Origin: Streptomyces sp. NBC_01669
Lineage (GTDB): Bacteria; Actinomycetota; Actinomycetes; Streptomycetales; Streptomycetaceae
DNA length: 64,000 nucleotides
Reading direction: 5' to 3'
Assembly: GCF_026339735.1 (NCBI RefSeq)
Contig: NZ_JAPEQG010000003.1
Coordinates: forward strand, 372,001-436,000
The notes under the pieces are model-generated. The model was not told the origin of the DNA and did no database searches. It saw nothing but the letters and a program-made list of their open reading frames with translations. The first letter of the stretch is position 1. Each line of letters opens with the position of its first letter. Shown here piece after piece: positions 1 to 8,626 of the stretch. The position numbers and the translations under genes were made by a program.

Positions 1-43
1 GGCCGCAGCCTTGCGAGCAGTGTTGCCCGGAGGCTGGCGTCTG

Positions 44-1012
44 TCAGAACTTGGCGAACTCGATGTCTCGGCAGTCGCTGCACATCTGTGCCTCGGAGAG
101 GGCGAAGTCGGCGGCCCGCTGGCAGTATCCGCAGACCCCCTCAAGCGGGTGACCGCCGCACAGGCACACCAGGACTCGGCCGTCGGGCTCGTCTGCCGTC
201 TGGGCGGGCACGACGCATGCGTCCGCCGTCGAGCACTCCGCGCACTCGTACGCGGGCGGTTCACCGCCCTGGGTGACCGCCTCGTAGAAGCTCCCCACCC
301 CGTACGCGTCCACCGCGCCCTCGATGTCGTCGTACGCCTTGCCGCAGAGCAGGCAGACGACAGGCCGGTGCTCGCCACCGGTGACGACCGCCGCGAAGTG
401 GCCGCAGGACAGACAGCGCAGGGTGTGACTCCTGGCAGGCTCCAGCTTCTCCCCCAGCGGGCCAAGACGGTGGTGGACCAGGCCGCGGATGCGGCCGATC
501 AGCGGCCGGATGGTCTCCATCAGCTCGTGGGCTTCCGCAGCCGAGTCGCTGGTGTCGTGGGGCAGCAGTTCCTCGTCGATGAAGGTCAGGAGCAGGTCGA
601 GGACGGGTATGGCCCGGGCTTCCACCGCGATGGCGGTGTCCGTCGCACCGAAGTGGGTGAGGCGGTTGCGGAGACCGACCAGGGCCTTGAGGCCGACGTC
701 TTCCGGATCGATCGGGTTTGCGATCTTCACGTCGTCGCGCAGGCGTTCCAAGGCGTCCTTTGTCCCGACACTCTTGAAGATGCCCTGCTGGTGCAGCCGC
801 TCATCGAACTGCGCCGTCTTCACCCAGACAAGGGCCGGATCGTGCAGCTCCAGACGTGCTTTGAACAGGGTCTCCGCCGCGAACTGAAGATGCAGCACCG
901 CGTACTTCAGCTCCCGGCCCTCCGGCTCGTCGACGAGCGAGCTGACAGAGCTGTGCAGGTAGTCCAGGCCGTTGAGGATGACCGGAAAGTGCATGTCACT
1001 GCGACTGCTCAT
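44..1012 (-). CDS. HEPN-like protein with C-terminal zinc-ribbon cysteines
   Basis: This 322-residue protein starts at an ATG preceded by an AAAGGAAG ribosome site. The N-terminal half is helical and carries LRNRLTHF near residue 115, which fits the RX4H signature of HEPN domains. Many HEPN proteins are RNases in toxin or defence systems. The C-terminal 130 residues hold several CxxC pairs (CLSCG, CLLCG, CAEC, CGYC, CSDC), suggesting two or three zinc ribbons that could bind nucleic acid. It is divergent from the Schlafen-type gene to its right. I see no matching minimal nucleotidyltransferase antitoxin beside it. The domain call comes from motif and composition only, and the function is unknown. 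Confidence 0.65.
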   Translation of the reverse strand: MSSRSDMHFPVILNGLDYLHSSVSSLVDEPEGRELKYAVLHLQFAAETLFKARLELHDPALVWVKTAQFDERLHQQGIFKSVGTKDALERLRDDVKIANPIDPEDVGLKALVGLRNRLTHFGATDTAIAVEARAIPVLDLLLTFIDEELLPHDTSDSAAEAHELMETIRPLIGRIRGLVHHRLGPLGEKLEPARSHTLRCLSCGHFAAVVTGGEHRPVVCLLCGKAYDDIEGAVDAYGVGSFYEAVTQGGEPPAYECAECSTADACVVPAQTADEPDGRVLVCLCGGHPLEGVCGYCQRAADFALSEAQMCSDCRDIEFAKF

Positions 1013-1601
1013 GGCTGATTGCTTCCTTTGGCGGGTGGCGGTCTTGCCGGGAGGGGACCGGCCGGGGCGTTACGCCGCCCCGGAACGCCCGGACGAGCGG
1101 CTGACCAGCTTCCTCTGGTGGTCGTGATGATACGAAGCCTCCCCGCAAACGCCCGAAGCGCTGTACGGGAAGTCAGGGGGCAGTTCCCCCGCTTGCCCGT
1201 GGCACCGCGTGGGCCTCGGCGGTGGAATTGGCCGCCACGATCGGCGTCCGTCTCGCATCCTGCTCGCCTTCTGGACGAGACTCGCCCTCGTCGGCGCCCT
1301 GCTGCCCCCGGTTCCGGCACCGACGAACCCAGTCGAAAGTACGGGCAATGTTCGATAAATGTACGGGGAAATTGCTTTCGCCGCGGATTCGGGTGGGGCT
1401 CAGGTACGCGCGGGCGTCATCGGCGTCTGCGCGAGGGGCTACAGCAGGTCTTCTTTGCCCACACGTAGCCGAAGTGCCGCGCCATGTGCACCAGTGCCCG
1501 GCGCAGCACCGCCTGTTGCTCCTTGGCCGGGCTGCTCGGGCTCGGCGTGAGACCTCAGTGTCCGGCCGGCAATGTCGGTGCCGCCCCCTAGGCTGCCGGG
1601 C
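1013..1601. other. Gene-free divergent intergenic region
   Basis: No reading frame here has convincing codon bias, and the open frames present are unsupported. The stretch lies between two divergently transcribed genes and so must hold both promoters. It includes a locally A/T-richer patch around 1,330-1,400. I could not assign -35/-10 boxes with confidence. Confidence 0.5.
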
Positions 1602-2876
1602 ATGGCCCGTTCCTGGACTCGACTGCACGAGCACCTCGGTGCTGCTCCCGGCCCGCTCTCCTTCGACATGGTCCGGCAGGCCGCTGCCGACAACCTTGCG
1701 GAGTCGGACGATCTGGACTGGAAGGAGAAGTTGCCGCAGCCGCCCCGGGACGGCCGGTGGAACGAACTGGCCAAGGACGTCGCCGCGATGGCCAACACCC
1801 GTGGCGGACTGCTTATCTTCGGCGTGCGGGACAAGACCACCGAGCTGGTGGGAATCGATCCCGGCGAGGTCAACGTCCAGCAGTACGCCCAGTGGATCCG
1901 CAATCACGTGCAGCCCTACCTGCCTGACCTCACCTTCAGCACGCTGACCGCGCCCGACGGCACTGCCAGCGTCCTCGTCGTCGACGTGCCGGCCAGCGCC
2001 ATGGCCCCGCACCACGTGTACGGGACCTCACAGAAGGACAAGGAGCAGCAGGCCGCCGTCGTCCCCTACCGGGACAAGGACCACACCGCCTGGATGGCCG
2101 AGCACCAGATCGAACGCGCCTACCGCGACCGATTCACCCACGCCCAGCGAGCCGAGGAAGAAGTCCAGCGCCTCCTCGGCCACGTCCAGGAGACGGTCTT
2201 CGCCCAGCAGAAGGAGCCGGCGGCCTGGTTCTTTGCCGTCGCCCGCCCGGACCGCCCGCTGCCGCGCACAGCACCCCGCCTCGCCCGCGAGGACGCCACC
2301 AACGCCCTGCACGCCGCCCGGGCCCGCACCCAGACCAGGAACCGTCCAGTCGTCGGCCCCCTGGCAGGCCTGGAGATCGTCTCGAGTAATCCGCGCCCCG
2401 GGCTGCGCCGTTGGGTGCTGAACACGCTCACCTTGGGCGCCGGGCGGGAGATCTACGCAGAGCTGCACCACGACGGCAGTGTCGTGCTGGCGGTCAACCT
2501 GTCCTGGAAGGCCATTCGGGAAGGACTCCTGGGAGAGGCGCCTGAAGAAGGCCTTCTCCTGCACCAGGACTTCGTGGGGGAATGCTGTCGGGATCTTGCT
2601 GCCATCGCCGTCGAGCTGGCGCGCCGGCTCCGGGTGGACAGCGCTCTGCATCTGACCGCTGCCATCGCTGCCGCCGCACCGGCAGCTTCGCTGGCAGCGG
2701 TCGTCTCCGAGTACGGGGGTTTCATGAGCATTCCCGATTACGCGCGCCGCCCGCACCGCATTCAGCCGGTGGCCGCCACGCTGACCCCCGTCGGCAAGGA
2801 CGAGGCGCTGGGAGAGGCCGCACAGGAGCTCTTCACCGACCTGATGACTCAGTTCGGCCTCGACCCCCAGCTGTAG
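1602..2876 (+). CDS. Schlafen-type AlbA_2 domain protein
   Basis: The protein is about 424 residues. Its N-terminal region (residues about 20-130) matches the AlbA_2/Schlafen pattern: an ESDDLDWKEKL strand, then an AMANTRGGLLIFGV stretch equivalent to the AfaNt-GG-liGV signature. Proteins of this family bind nucleic acid or nucleotides, and several take part in antiviral defence or regulation. The rest is of unknown fold, with an alpha-helical part around EEEVQRLLGHVQ. An in-frame ATG lies 30 bases upstream at 1572. I prefer 1602 because MARSWTRL reads directly into the conserved region, but neither start has a clear ribosome site. It may form a small defence neighbourhood with the HEPN-like gene on its left. 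Confidence 0.75.
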   Translation: MARSWTRLHEHLGAAPGPLSFDMVRQAAADNLAESDDLDWKEKLPQPPRDGRWNELAKDVAAMANTRGGLLIFGVRDKTTELVGIDPGEVNVQQYAQWIRNHVQPYLPDLTFSTLTAPDGTASVLVVDVPASAMAPHHVYGTSQKDKEQQAAVVPYRDKDHTAWMAEHQIERAYRDRFTHAQRAEEEVQRLLGHVQETVFAQQKEPAAWFFAVARPDRPLPRTAPRLAREDATNALHAARARTQTRNRPVVGPLAGLEIVSSNPRPGLRRWVLNTLTLGAGREIYAELHHDGSVVLAVNLSWKAIREGLLGEAPEEGLLLHQDFVGECCRDLAAIAVELARRLRVDSALHLTAAIAAAAPAASLAAVVSEYGGFMSIPDYARRPHRIQPVAATLTPVGKDEALGEAAQELFTDLMTQFGLDPQL

Positions 2877-2971
2877 ACCGCCCTTAACCAACGTCCGTCG
2901 GGCCACCAGCCGACGCGGCAGCGCACCGCTGCCGCGGACTCCCGTTCGCTGTCAGAAAGCAGACCTCGCAC

Positions 2972-3160
2972 GTGTTCCAGGAGACCCCGATCTACACCCG
3001 CCTTGTCGCTGAGCAAGGCGATGTCCCCGCCCAGGTCCGCGGCGAGGCTCAGCGGGTACTACGCGACCTGGAGCGGGTCATGCCGCCCGGGCGCCGCCCC
3101 GTCCCGGCTGTGCAGTCGCAGACCGGCCCTTCCTTCCGGCCAGACGACTTGAGTTCATGA
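2972..3160 (+). CDS. Small hypothetical protein
   Basis: This is a 62-residue reading frame starting at GTG. Its first 40 residues (FQETPIYTRL, then GDVPAQVRGEA and VLRDLERVMPPG) resemble a short conserved protein that I recall from many Streptomyces genomes. The tail is low complexity. No domain or function is recognised. Frame bias supports coding weakly because of the short length. Confidence 0.4.
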   Translation: MFQETPIYTRLVAEQGDVPAQVRGEAQRVLRDLERVMPPGRRPVPAVQSQTGPSFRPDDLSS

Positions 3161-3212
3161 GCGCGGAGACGGGCATTCCTACCGCGCACGGACGGTCCAG
3201 GGGGAGGGCAGC

Positions 3213-4466
3213 ATGTCGGAGTTCCAGCACTACCAGTTCGGGGTCGATGCTCCGTTGACCGACGGGCAGCTCGCGGAGATCCGTGCGTTGACCACGCGCG
3301 CTCGCCTCACCGGTCACAGCTTCGTGAACACCTACGGCTGGGGTGGCTTCAAGGGCGACCCGCAGGTTCTGGTGCAGACCCACTACGACGCCTATCTCTA
3401 CTTCGTGAACTGGGGCACCCGGCAGGTGATCATGAGCTGGTCCACAGTCGCCCTGCCCCTCGATGTCACCGAGACCTACTGCGTCGGAGATTCGGCGTTC
3501 AGCCGGGAGGGCGGGGGATACGTCCTGATCACTCTGTCGTCCGACCCCGAGGACGAGGTCGAGGACTTCCACGATCTCTTCGACTCTGACGAGGAAGGCG
3601 CGGACAGGGGCGAGCAGTGGCTTCTCTCCATCGCCCGATCCCGCCATTAAGTCGCCGGGGGCGACCTACGGCTCCTCTATCTCGCGTGGCTGCTGTGCCT
3701 GCAAAACGGCGAACTCGACGACGACGACCTCGAGCCCGCGGTGCCGCCCGGCCTGGCCGCCCTGCCCCAGCCACTGACCGACCTGGCCACGTTCCTGCGC
3801 ATCGACGCAGGCCTCATCGCGGCCGCGGCCCAACGCTCAGTCCAGCCCGAACCCCGCCCCTCCCTCTCCGCCCACAGCGCCTGGATCGCCACCCTCGACC
3901 CGGCCGAAAAGGACGCCGTCCTCGCTCAGCTGCTCCACGAATCCGATACCCAGGCCTTGTCCGTGCGGCGCCGCCGCTTTTGGGGCGCCCAACCAGCAAC
4001 CGGCCCCGACCCGGCCCCCCGCACGGTCGCCGAACTCCGTGCCGCAGTCCCCGCCCAGACGGCGATGCGGATCGCCCGCGAGGAACGGCAGGAGACCGAG
4101 GAGAAGGAACGCGCGGCTCAGGAGGCACGCCAGGCCCAGGACCTGCGCCTGGCCAACCTGCAGCAAGATCCCGAGGCAGGCTGGAGGCGCGTAGGAGAGC
4201 TGCTCGCCGTGCGGGGGACCCGCCACTACCGAGAGGTCGTTCGCCTCCTGGGCGGTCTGGCAGTCCTGGCCGACAGGGACGGCACCACGAGCGCGTTCAC
4301 CGCGCGGTACACCAGGTTCATCACCGCTCATCGGACGAAGAAGCGCGACCTCAGAGCCGGGGGCCCCGGCCTGCGCCGCCCTCATCGCCGTCACCTCTGC
4401 GAAGGGCTGAGACCACCGGCCTCCTGGGCCGCCGAAGCATCCCCTGGCCCATTAGGTACCTACTAG
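3213..4466 (+). pseudogene. Conserved Streptomyces hypothetical, broken by an in-frame TAA
   Basis: Two open segments in the same frame, 3213-3650 (145 codons) and onwards from 3651 to 4466, make one protein if the TAA at 3648-3650 is ignored. The joined protein begins MSEFQHYQFGVDAPL and continues across the stop as VAGGDLRLLYLAWLL, with an acidic NGELDDDDLEP run. It then carries a proline-rich and a charged helical part with EERQETEEKERAA. I recall this order from an uncharacterised Streptomyces family with acidic, Trp-rich N-termini. The start at 3213 has a GGAGGG site 9 bases upstream. It is either a true nonsense mutation or a base-call error. An internal restart at 3741 would give only the C-terminal part. 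Confidence 0.65.
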
Positions 4467-4471
4467 GTACC
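4453..4471 (+). promoter_or_regulatory. Duplicated TAGGTACC operator of the toxin-antitoxin operon
   Basis: TAGGTACC occurs at 4453-4460 and again at 4464-4471, 11 bases apart, which is one helical turn. Each copy contains the palindrome GGTACC. The pair sits 9 bases before the antitoxin start codon. Phased repeats in this position are what an autoregulating ribbon-helix-helix antitoxin would bind. The upstream space is short and there is no clear Shine-Dalgarno sequence, so the transcript may be leaderless or nearly so. Confidence 0.5.
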
Positions 4472-4479
4472 ATGGGGTT

Positions 4480-4719
4480 ATGCCGTCCTTGAACATCACT
4501 TTCACCGACGACGAATTCGAAGCGGTCCGCGCAGCCGCGACCGCCGAGGGCAAGTCCCTCAAGCAGTTCGTCCACGACCTCCCGCTGCGCGAACAGCAGC
4601 GCCTTCAGTTCGTCCGCTACGCCATCTCCTGGGGCGAGCAGCACCGGGGCGAGTTCGACGACGCCTTCCCCGACGAGATGCCGCCGGCTGATCGCCAGCA
4701 GGGAGCCGAAGCCGCCTGA
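4480..4719 (+). CDS. Antitoxin of a Doc-type toxin-antitoxin pair
   Basis: This 79-residue protein has an N-terminal strand (SLNITFTDDEFEAVRAAA) followed by two helices, as in ribbon-helix-helix plasmid-stability antitoxins of the Arc/CopG type. It has an acidic C-terminal tail that would wrap the toxin. The stop codon overlaps the toxin start by one base (TGATGG), so translation is coupled. Just upstream lies the repeated TAGGTACC operator. The order of antitoxin first, toxin second, with coupling, is typical of type II systems. Such pairs stabilise plasmids and chromosome arms. Confidence 0.8.
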   Translation: MPSLNITFTDDEFEAVRAAATAEGKSLKQFVHDLPLREQQRLQFVRYAISWGEQHRGEFDDAFPDEMPPADRQQGAEAA

Positions 4720-5093
4720 TGGTCCTCTACATCGACGTCCCCTGGCTCCTGGACGTCCAGGAGCAGGCCGTCCCCGAAGACGTCACTGTCGCCGACTACT
4801 CCGCTCTCGTCGCGGCCGTCGCCCGCCACAAGACCCGCATCCCGCGCCCCACCACCGCCGAACCCGACGCAGCCTGGCGCGCCACCGCTCTCCTGCACAC
4901 CCTGGTCCGGCTCCAGCCACTGCCGTACCGCAACTCCCTGTACGCCTGCCAGGTTGCTGCGGCCTACATGCACGCCTCGGGCGAGGGCATCGACCCCCCA
5001 TACGGCGCGCTGGTGGAACTGGTCCGCGACATCCAGGCTGGCAAGGCAAACGTCTACCAGGCAGGCGACCACGTCCGCTCCTGGCGCATCTGA
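4719..5093 (+). CDS. Fic/Doc-family toxin, divergent active site
   Basis: This 124-residue protein resembles the Doc ('death on curing') branch of Fic toxins, which phosphorylate or AMPylate targets such as EF-Tu. It opens with YIDVPWLLDVQEQ, where Doc proteins have their N-terminal strand and helix. It keeps the helical RNSLYACQVAAAYMHASGEGID stretch in the Fic-loop position. The canonical HPFxxGNxR loop is not seen. In its place is PLPYRNSLYACQ, with only the N and a distant R in common, so enzymatic activity cannot be assumed. It overlaps the antitoxin gene by one base. I am fairly sure of the toxin-antitoxin context and less sure of the chemistry. Confidence 0.7.
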   Translation: MVLYIDVPWLLDVQEQAVPEDVTVADYSALVAAVARHKTRIPRPTTAEPDAAWRATALLHTLVRLQPLPYRNSLYACQVAAAYMHASGEGIDPPYGALVELVRDIQAGKANVYQAGDHVRSWRI

Positions 5094-5278
5094 CGGCATC
5101 GGCTGCCTCACCCGCCGCGACGGCGTCCCGTGTCGCGGCGGCGTTTCACCCCGGCCGCCCCCCTTTACCGACATGGCCGGCCAGCCGGACAGGTCACCAG
5201 TTCGCTGTCACGTCCAAGGCGGGGCCCATGACGCTCGTGCATCAGTGCCCTCCAGGGGCAACTCCCGGTTCCGAGAGG

Positions 5279-7006
5279 TCAGGTTCCCGGCTCGTGGTCG
5301 CCGTACGGTTCGTGGGCGGGCGCCTCCCCGGTACGGCGCCGCTGCTCGTCGCCGGTGAGCGCGACGATTCGGTGGACCGGTACCGACATGGCCGGGTGGC
5401 CACCGGTGGGGGAGAACCCCAAGCGGCCGGTCTCCGGCTCGAAAGAGGTCACCGTGCCGTACAGGCGGTGCAGCACGGTGTCGGGCCGGGATCCGCACTC
5501 GACGTCCAGGCACAGTGTCCAGTCCTTCAGCCAGTGGATGGGCAGCGATGCCATCTCCTCAGCAGCGGTACCGCCCTGGCTGTCGTCGGGCACCCAGCTG
5601 TACTGGCCGACGACCAGGGCGTTGTACCGCTCGATCGAGTCGGGTTCGCCGGCCCAGGCCCGCACCGCACGCCGTGCGCTGCGCCGCGTCTCCCGGGCTT
5701 TGGTTACCAGGGGAGTGGGCTGCGCGCCCGCACCGTCCTGTCCGGTGTCCGTGGCCAGGTAGGGGTAGGCGCCGCGCTGGAGGGCCAGCACGTCCTGCTC
5801 GGCCGGACCGGCCCCCTGGGGAAGGACGGGACCGGGAACGATCCGTCCCACGTCGTCGCGGGTGTGCTCGGCGGCATGCTGGGCCGCGAACCGGGGGACG
5901 GATAGCACCACGGCATGCTCGGGCTCGGGTCCGTAACGGTGCCGGCGTGCACCGAACGGCATGACGGGACCGTGTTGCTCGTACTGGGCCAGGTAGGCCA
6001 GCTCCGTATCCCGCTCCCGGGTCAGCGGCCAGCCGGTCACCAGCAGCAACTGCTGCTGCCCCGCGTCCTCGCCAGTGGCGGACGCGTCCAGCGCCTCCTC
6101 CAGCTTGTCGCAGCACTCCGATACGTACTGCCGCCACAGGTGCTGGAATTCCGCATCCGCCCACTGTGCGGGCGAGGTGAAGCGCCCGCTGGGCACGGCC
6201 GCCGGTTCCGGCAGGGCCGTCACATCACGTACCCGTGCCTGCCCCCACGTCGTCTCCAGCGCCTTCATCGCCGCTGTACGCGCGTCTGCTGCATCGCCGC
6301 CCTGGTCGCGGGCGGTGCTCCATGCCCGCCGGATCGTCGCCCACGCATCGAACGGCTGGGCCCACCGGGACCGTTCCACCGCGGCCGCCAACTGCAGGCC
6401 CTGCCGGTGCACCTGTCCGTCGGCGGCCACCGCGTTGCACGCCGCACTGACCGAGGTGGCCTCGTGCGCTCCGGGAGCCGCCGCCCGCCACGCGGCCAGC
6501 GCCTCCTCCGACCGCTGCAACACCCCCGCCCACGCCTGCATCATCTGCCGCGCGGCAGCACCGAGCACAAGGTCTCCCGACCACGTCTGCAGCCGTTCCC
6601 GAACCCTGGGGTCACGGTGCCGGGCAGCCTCCCACAGCACCTGTGCGTATCCACTCCAGGACCTCGAACCCGGCCCTGCCTCCTCCAGCTTCCGCACCCG
6701 CGCGTCGGCCGTGACCACCTCGGCCGCCGCAAGCCACAACGCCTCCTCGCCCAGCGCCACATCCAGAGCACCGGCACAGTGGCGGCACACCTGGTCCAGC
6801 ACGTCCAGCAGGACATGAGGGCTTCCCGTCAGATGCTTCGCGTAGCGGCAGTGCGCCCGCCACCCCGGCGCCCGCGAAAGCACGTGCCACTTGCCGCCGC
6901 CCGCACGTCCCAGCACCACAGTGATCTGCCGAAGCGGCCCGACGTCCACCCTGGCGCGCACCAGGTCCTTCTCCCGCAGTACCGGAAGTCCCCGATCACG
7001 TCGCAC
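5279..7006 (-). CDS. Large hypothetical protein of unknown fold
   Basis: This is a 575-residue reading frame with strong Streptomyces codon bias, so it is likely real. The N-terminal 60 residues are basic and glycine-rich (VVLGRAGGGKWHVL, not a valid P-loop). A CRHCAG cysteine pair near residue 75 may bind metal. The middle 300 residues are mostly alpha-helical with many tryptophans (WEAARHRD, AWAGVLQRSEEALAAW, WATIRRAWSTARDQ). The C-terminal 100 residues include HWLKDWTLCLDVECG and a beta-rich end. I recognise no family. It converges with the toxin-antitoxin operon and has no operon partner. The ATG start has no strong ribosome site. Confidence 0.6.
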   Translation of the reverse strand: MRRDRGLPVLREKDLVRARVDVGPLRQITVVLGRAGGGKWHVLSRAPGWRAHCRYAKHLTGSPHVLLDVLDQVCRHCAGALDVALGEEALWLAAAEVVTADARVRKLEEAGPGSRSWSGYAQVLWEAARHRDPRVRERLQTWSGDLVLGAAARQMMQAWAGVLQRSEEALAAWRAAAPGAHEATSVSAACNAVAADGQVHRQGLQLAAAVERSRWAQPFDAWATIRRAWSTARDQGGDAADARTAAMKALETTWGQARVRDVTALPEPAAVPSGRFTSPAQWADAEFQHLWRQYVSECCDKLEEALDASATGEDAGQQQLLLVTGWPLTRERDTELAYLAQYEQHGPVMPFGARRHRYGPEPEHAVVLSVPRFAAQHAAEHTRDDVGRIVPGPVLPQGAGPAEQDVLALQRGAYPYLATDTGQDGAGAQPTPLVTKARETRRSARRAVRAWAGEPDSIERYNALVVGQYSWVPDDSQGGTAAEEMASLPIHWLKDWTLCLDVECGSRPDTVLHRLYGTVTSFEPETGRLGFSPTGGHPAMSVPVHRIVALTGDEQRRRTGEAPAHEPYGDHEPGT

Positions 7007-7439
7007 GCTTGCCCCTCCAACGCCTGCTAGCTTGCCCGGTCACTCTGGCACAGTCGGCTTCGCCGGTGGAGGGCGGCTCGGCAGGTATATCGAACAGACG
7101 TGGGCAGCGGCGAACCAGCGGGTCGCGTCCCGTCTGGGCCTGGGCTGAGGAGGGCGCAGATGGCTGCGTAGGCGAGAACGGGGAACGCTTGTAGCCGATT
7201 GTTGGGAACAGCGACGCGTGGCTCGGCGCACGAAATGTTGGTGAGTCCTGAGAGCACTCTTCCGGCGTGTCGGACAGGCTTGCGTGAGCAACGGTCCATG
7301 ACACGCAGCTGCTGCTAGGCAGCATGGGGTCGTGCGTTGAGGCGTTCGCTGCTGGACCGGGCAACGGTCGTGAAGGGTGGTGCGTCTGTGGGGGTGTGGG
7401 TCGGCCCTGCGTAGGGCTGGATCTGTTGAGGGGGGTTTC
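7007..7439. other. Gene-free region carrying one copy of a 31-bp repeat
   Basis: No frame shows coding bias. The stretch is lower in GC than its neighbours around 7,190-7,320. It contains the first copy of the 31-bp direct repeat (7349-7379), and the ribosome site GAGGGGGG of the next gene is at its right edge. Confidence 0.5.
7349..7379 (+). repeat. 31-bp direct repeat, copy 1
   Basis: The 31 bases starting CTGCTGGACCGGGCAACGGT recur exactly at 9464-9494, in the same orientation and 2,115 bases away. Both copies are intergenic. Read in one frame it spells LLDRATVVKG, so it may be a transposase remnant or a recombination site. The block between holds three genes for membrane or secreted proteins. 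Confidence 0.75.
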
Positions 7440-7760
7440 GTGGAGAAAGACGTGGAGCGGGAGCGCAGCGCGGAGGCAGCACCCAACGCGTACGAGCGGG
7501 TCCTCGCAGAGGATCGGCGGGTGCTCCGGGAGGTACTGCGCTCCAGTCGGGGCGGGGCGCACTTCGGTCTGGTGGTGACGGCCTTGGCACTCGGTGCGGT
7601 CGGGTACTTGGAGGGCCTCAAGTGGCCGTTGATCATCGGCGGCGCGTTCGCGGTCTGGTTTGCGCTGGCCTTGGCCGTCGTCCGCCGACGCGGCGGACGC
7701 AGCTGCAAGGCGATCGAGCGTGCATACATCGCGACCTTCGGTTGGGCCCAGTGGCTCTGA
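7440..7760 (+). CDS. Small two-helix membrane protein
   Basis: This 106-residue protein starts at GTG 7440 with the purine-rich site GAGGGGGG just upstream, which decides the start. An acidic and basic cytosolic N-terminus (KDVERERSAEA) is followed by two likely membrane helices, about residues 43-60 (FGLVVTALALGAVGYLEGL) and 64-82 (LIIGGAFAVWFALALAVV). A basic tail (RRRGGRSCK) follows. No family is recognised. It lies inside the block flanked by the 31-bp repeats, next to genes for secreted proteins. Confidence 0.65.
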   Translation: MEKDVERERSAEAAPNAYERVLAEDRRVLREVLRSSRGGAHFGLVVTALALGAVGYLEGLKWPLIIGGAFAVWFALALAVVRRRGGRSCKAIERAYIATFGWAQWL

Positions 7761-7876
7761 CCTGACCGGTGTCGGGCCAGCCGGTCACTCGTGCACGCCG
7801 CGACCCGCGTATAGATCAACCTCTGGCTTCGGCAGCACCCAGGCCCCCTCGCCGCTCAGAAACACATTGGGGGTGT

Positions 7877-8287
7877 TCAGCCGCAGTCGTTGCGGTTGAT
7901 CTTTAGGGAGCGGGTCTGGTCGTTGAGGTTGTAGCCGCGCAGGTCGTGGATGGAGCCGCCGCTGCGGGTCACGCAGACCCAGCGGCCGCTGTAGTTCCGC
8001 TTCTCGTAGACGCGCGCGGTGCGGTCGGAGTTGTTGCGGACTGAGCTGCCGCGGTCACGGATCGCGGACGGCAGGTCCTTCACGCCGCCGTCCACGGCAC
8101 GCCGTACCCATGGCTGCCCACCGAAGTTGATCTCCGGGTAGATACACACGTAGCCGGACGGGCAGTCGATACCGGCCCGTACGGTGCCGGTGCTGCCGGA
8201 GGCGGAGGCGGGAGTGGCCAGTGAGGAGAGGGCCAGGGCGGCAACCGCCGCGGCACGCATCACGTTTTTGATCACGACATTAGACAT
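7877..8287 (-). CDS. Secreted peptidase inhibitor, family I36 type
   Basis: The 136-residue precursor has a Sec signal peptide: basic KN, hydrophobic AAAVAALALSSLA, then TPASA cleavage near residue 29. The mature part holds four cysteines and two aromatic beta repeats: CIYPEINFGGQPW, with RRAVDGGVKDLPSAI after it, and RVYEKRNYSGRWVCV. This gamma-crystallin-like pattern is that of peptidase inhibitor family I36, whose known member SMPI from Streptomyces blocks metalloproteases. It ends in NRNDCG. I placed the start at ATG 8287. A GTG at the isoleucine-lysine-asparagine segment is an alternative because no strong ribosome site is present. Confidence 0.8.
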   Translation of the reverse strand: MSNVVIKNVMRAAAVAALALSSLATPASASGSTGTVRAGIDCPSGYVCIYPEINFGGQPWVRRAVDGGVKDLPSAIRDRGSSVRNNSDRTARVYEKRNYSGRWVCVTRSGGSIHDLRGYNLNDQTRSLKINRNDCG

Positions 8288-8626
8288 ACGGGCTTTTGGC
8301 CGCAGGAAGAACGACGTGGCCTGCGGGTTCACTCCGGCGGAGGAGCGCGACAAGGGGTGCGACCGGCGTGAGCACGGTGGGGGACGTCGATGCCGTCTTT
8401 GACGTGACCGACTCCGAGCCCGCGCTGAGCGTTGATGGCTGGGGCGAGATCGTCGAGGCCAGGTCGTACTCTCCACAGCCGCGCTGGCCCGGTGGTGACC
8501 TCACCTCGAAACCGATGCTGCTACCGGGCAACAGCGGGCGACGACCAACACATATGACCATCTGTCACACCCACTTGCACTCTGAGATCATGAGGCCGCA
8601 TCAGTCGTCGATCCCGGAGTACCGCT
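8288..8626. other. Gene-free divergent promoter region
   Basis: This 339-base gap separates the inhibitor gene and the HNH lipoprotein gene, which diverge. No coding frame stands out. The stretch just before the lipoprotein gene (8,550-8,610) is richer in A/T than its surroundings and likely holds its promoter. Confidence 0.45.
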
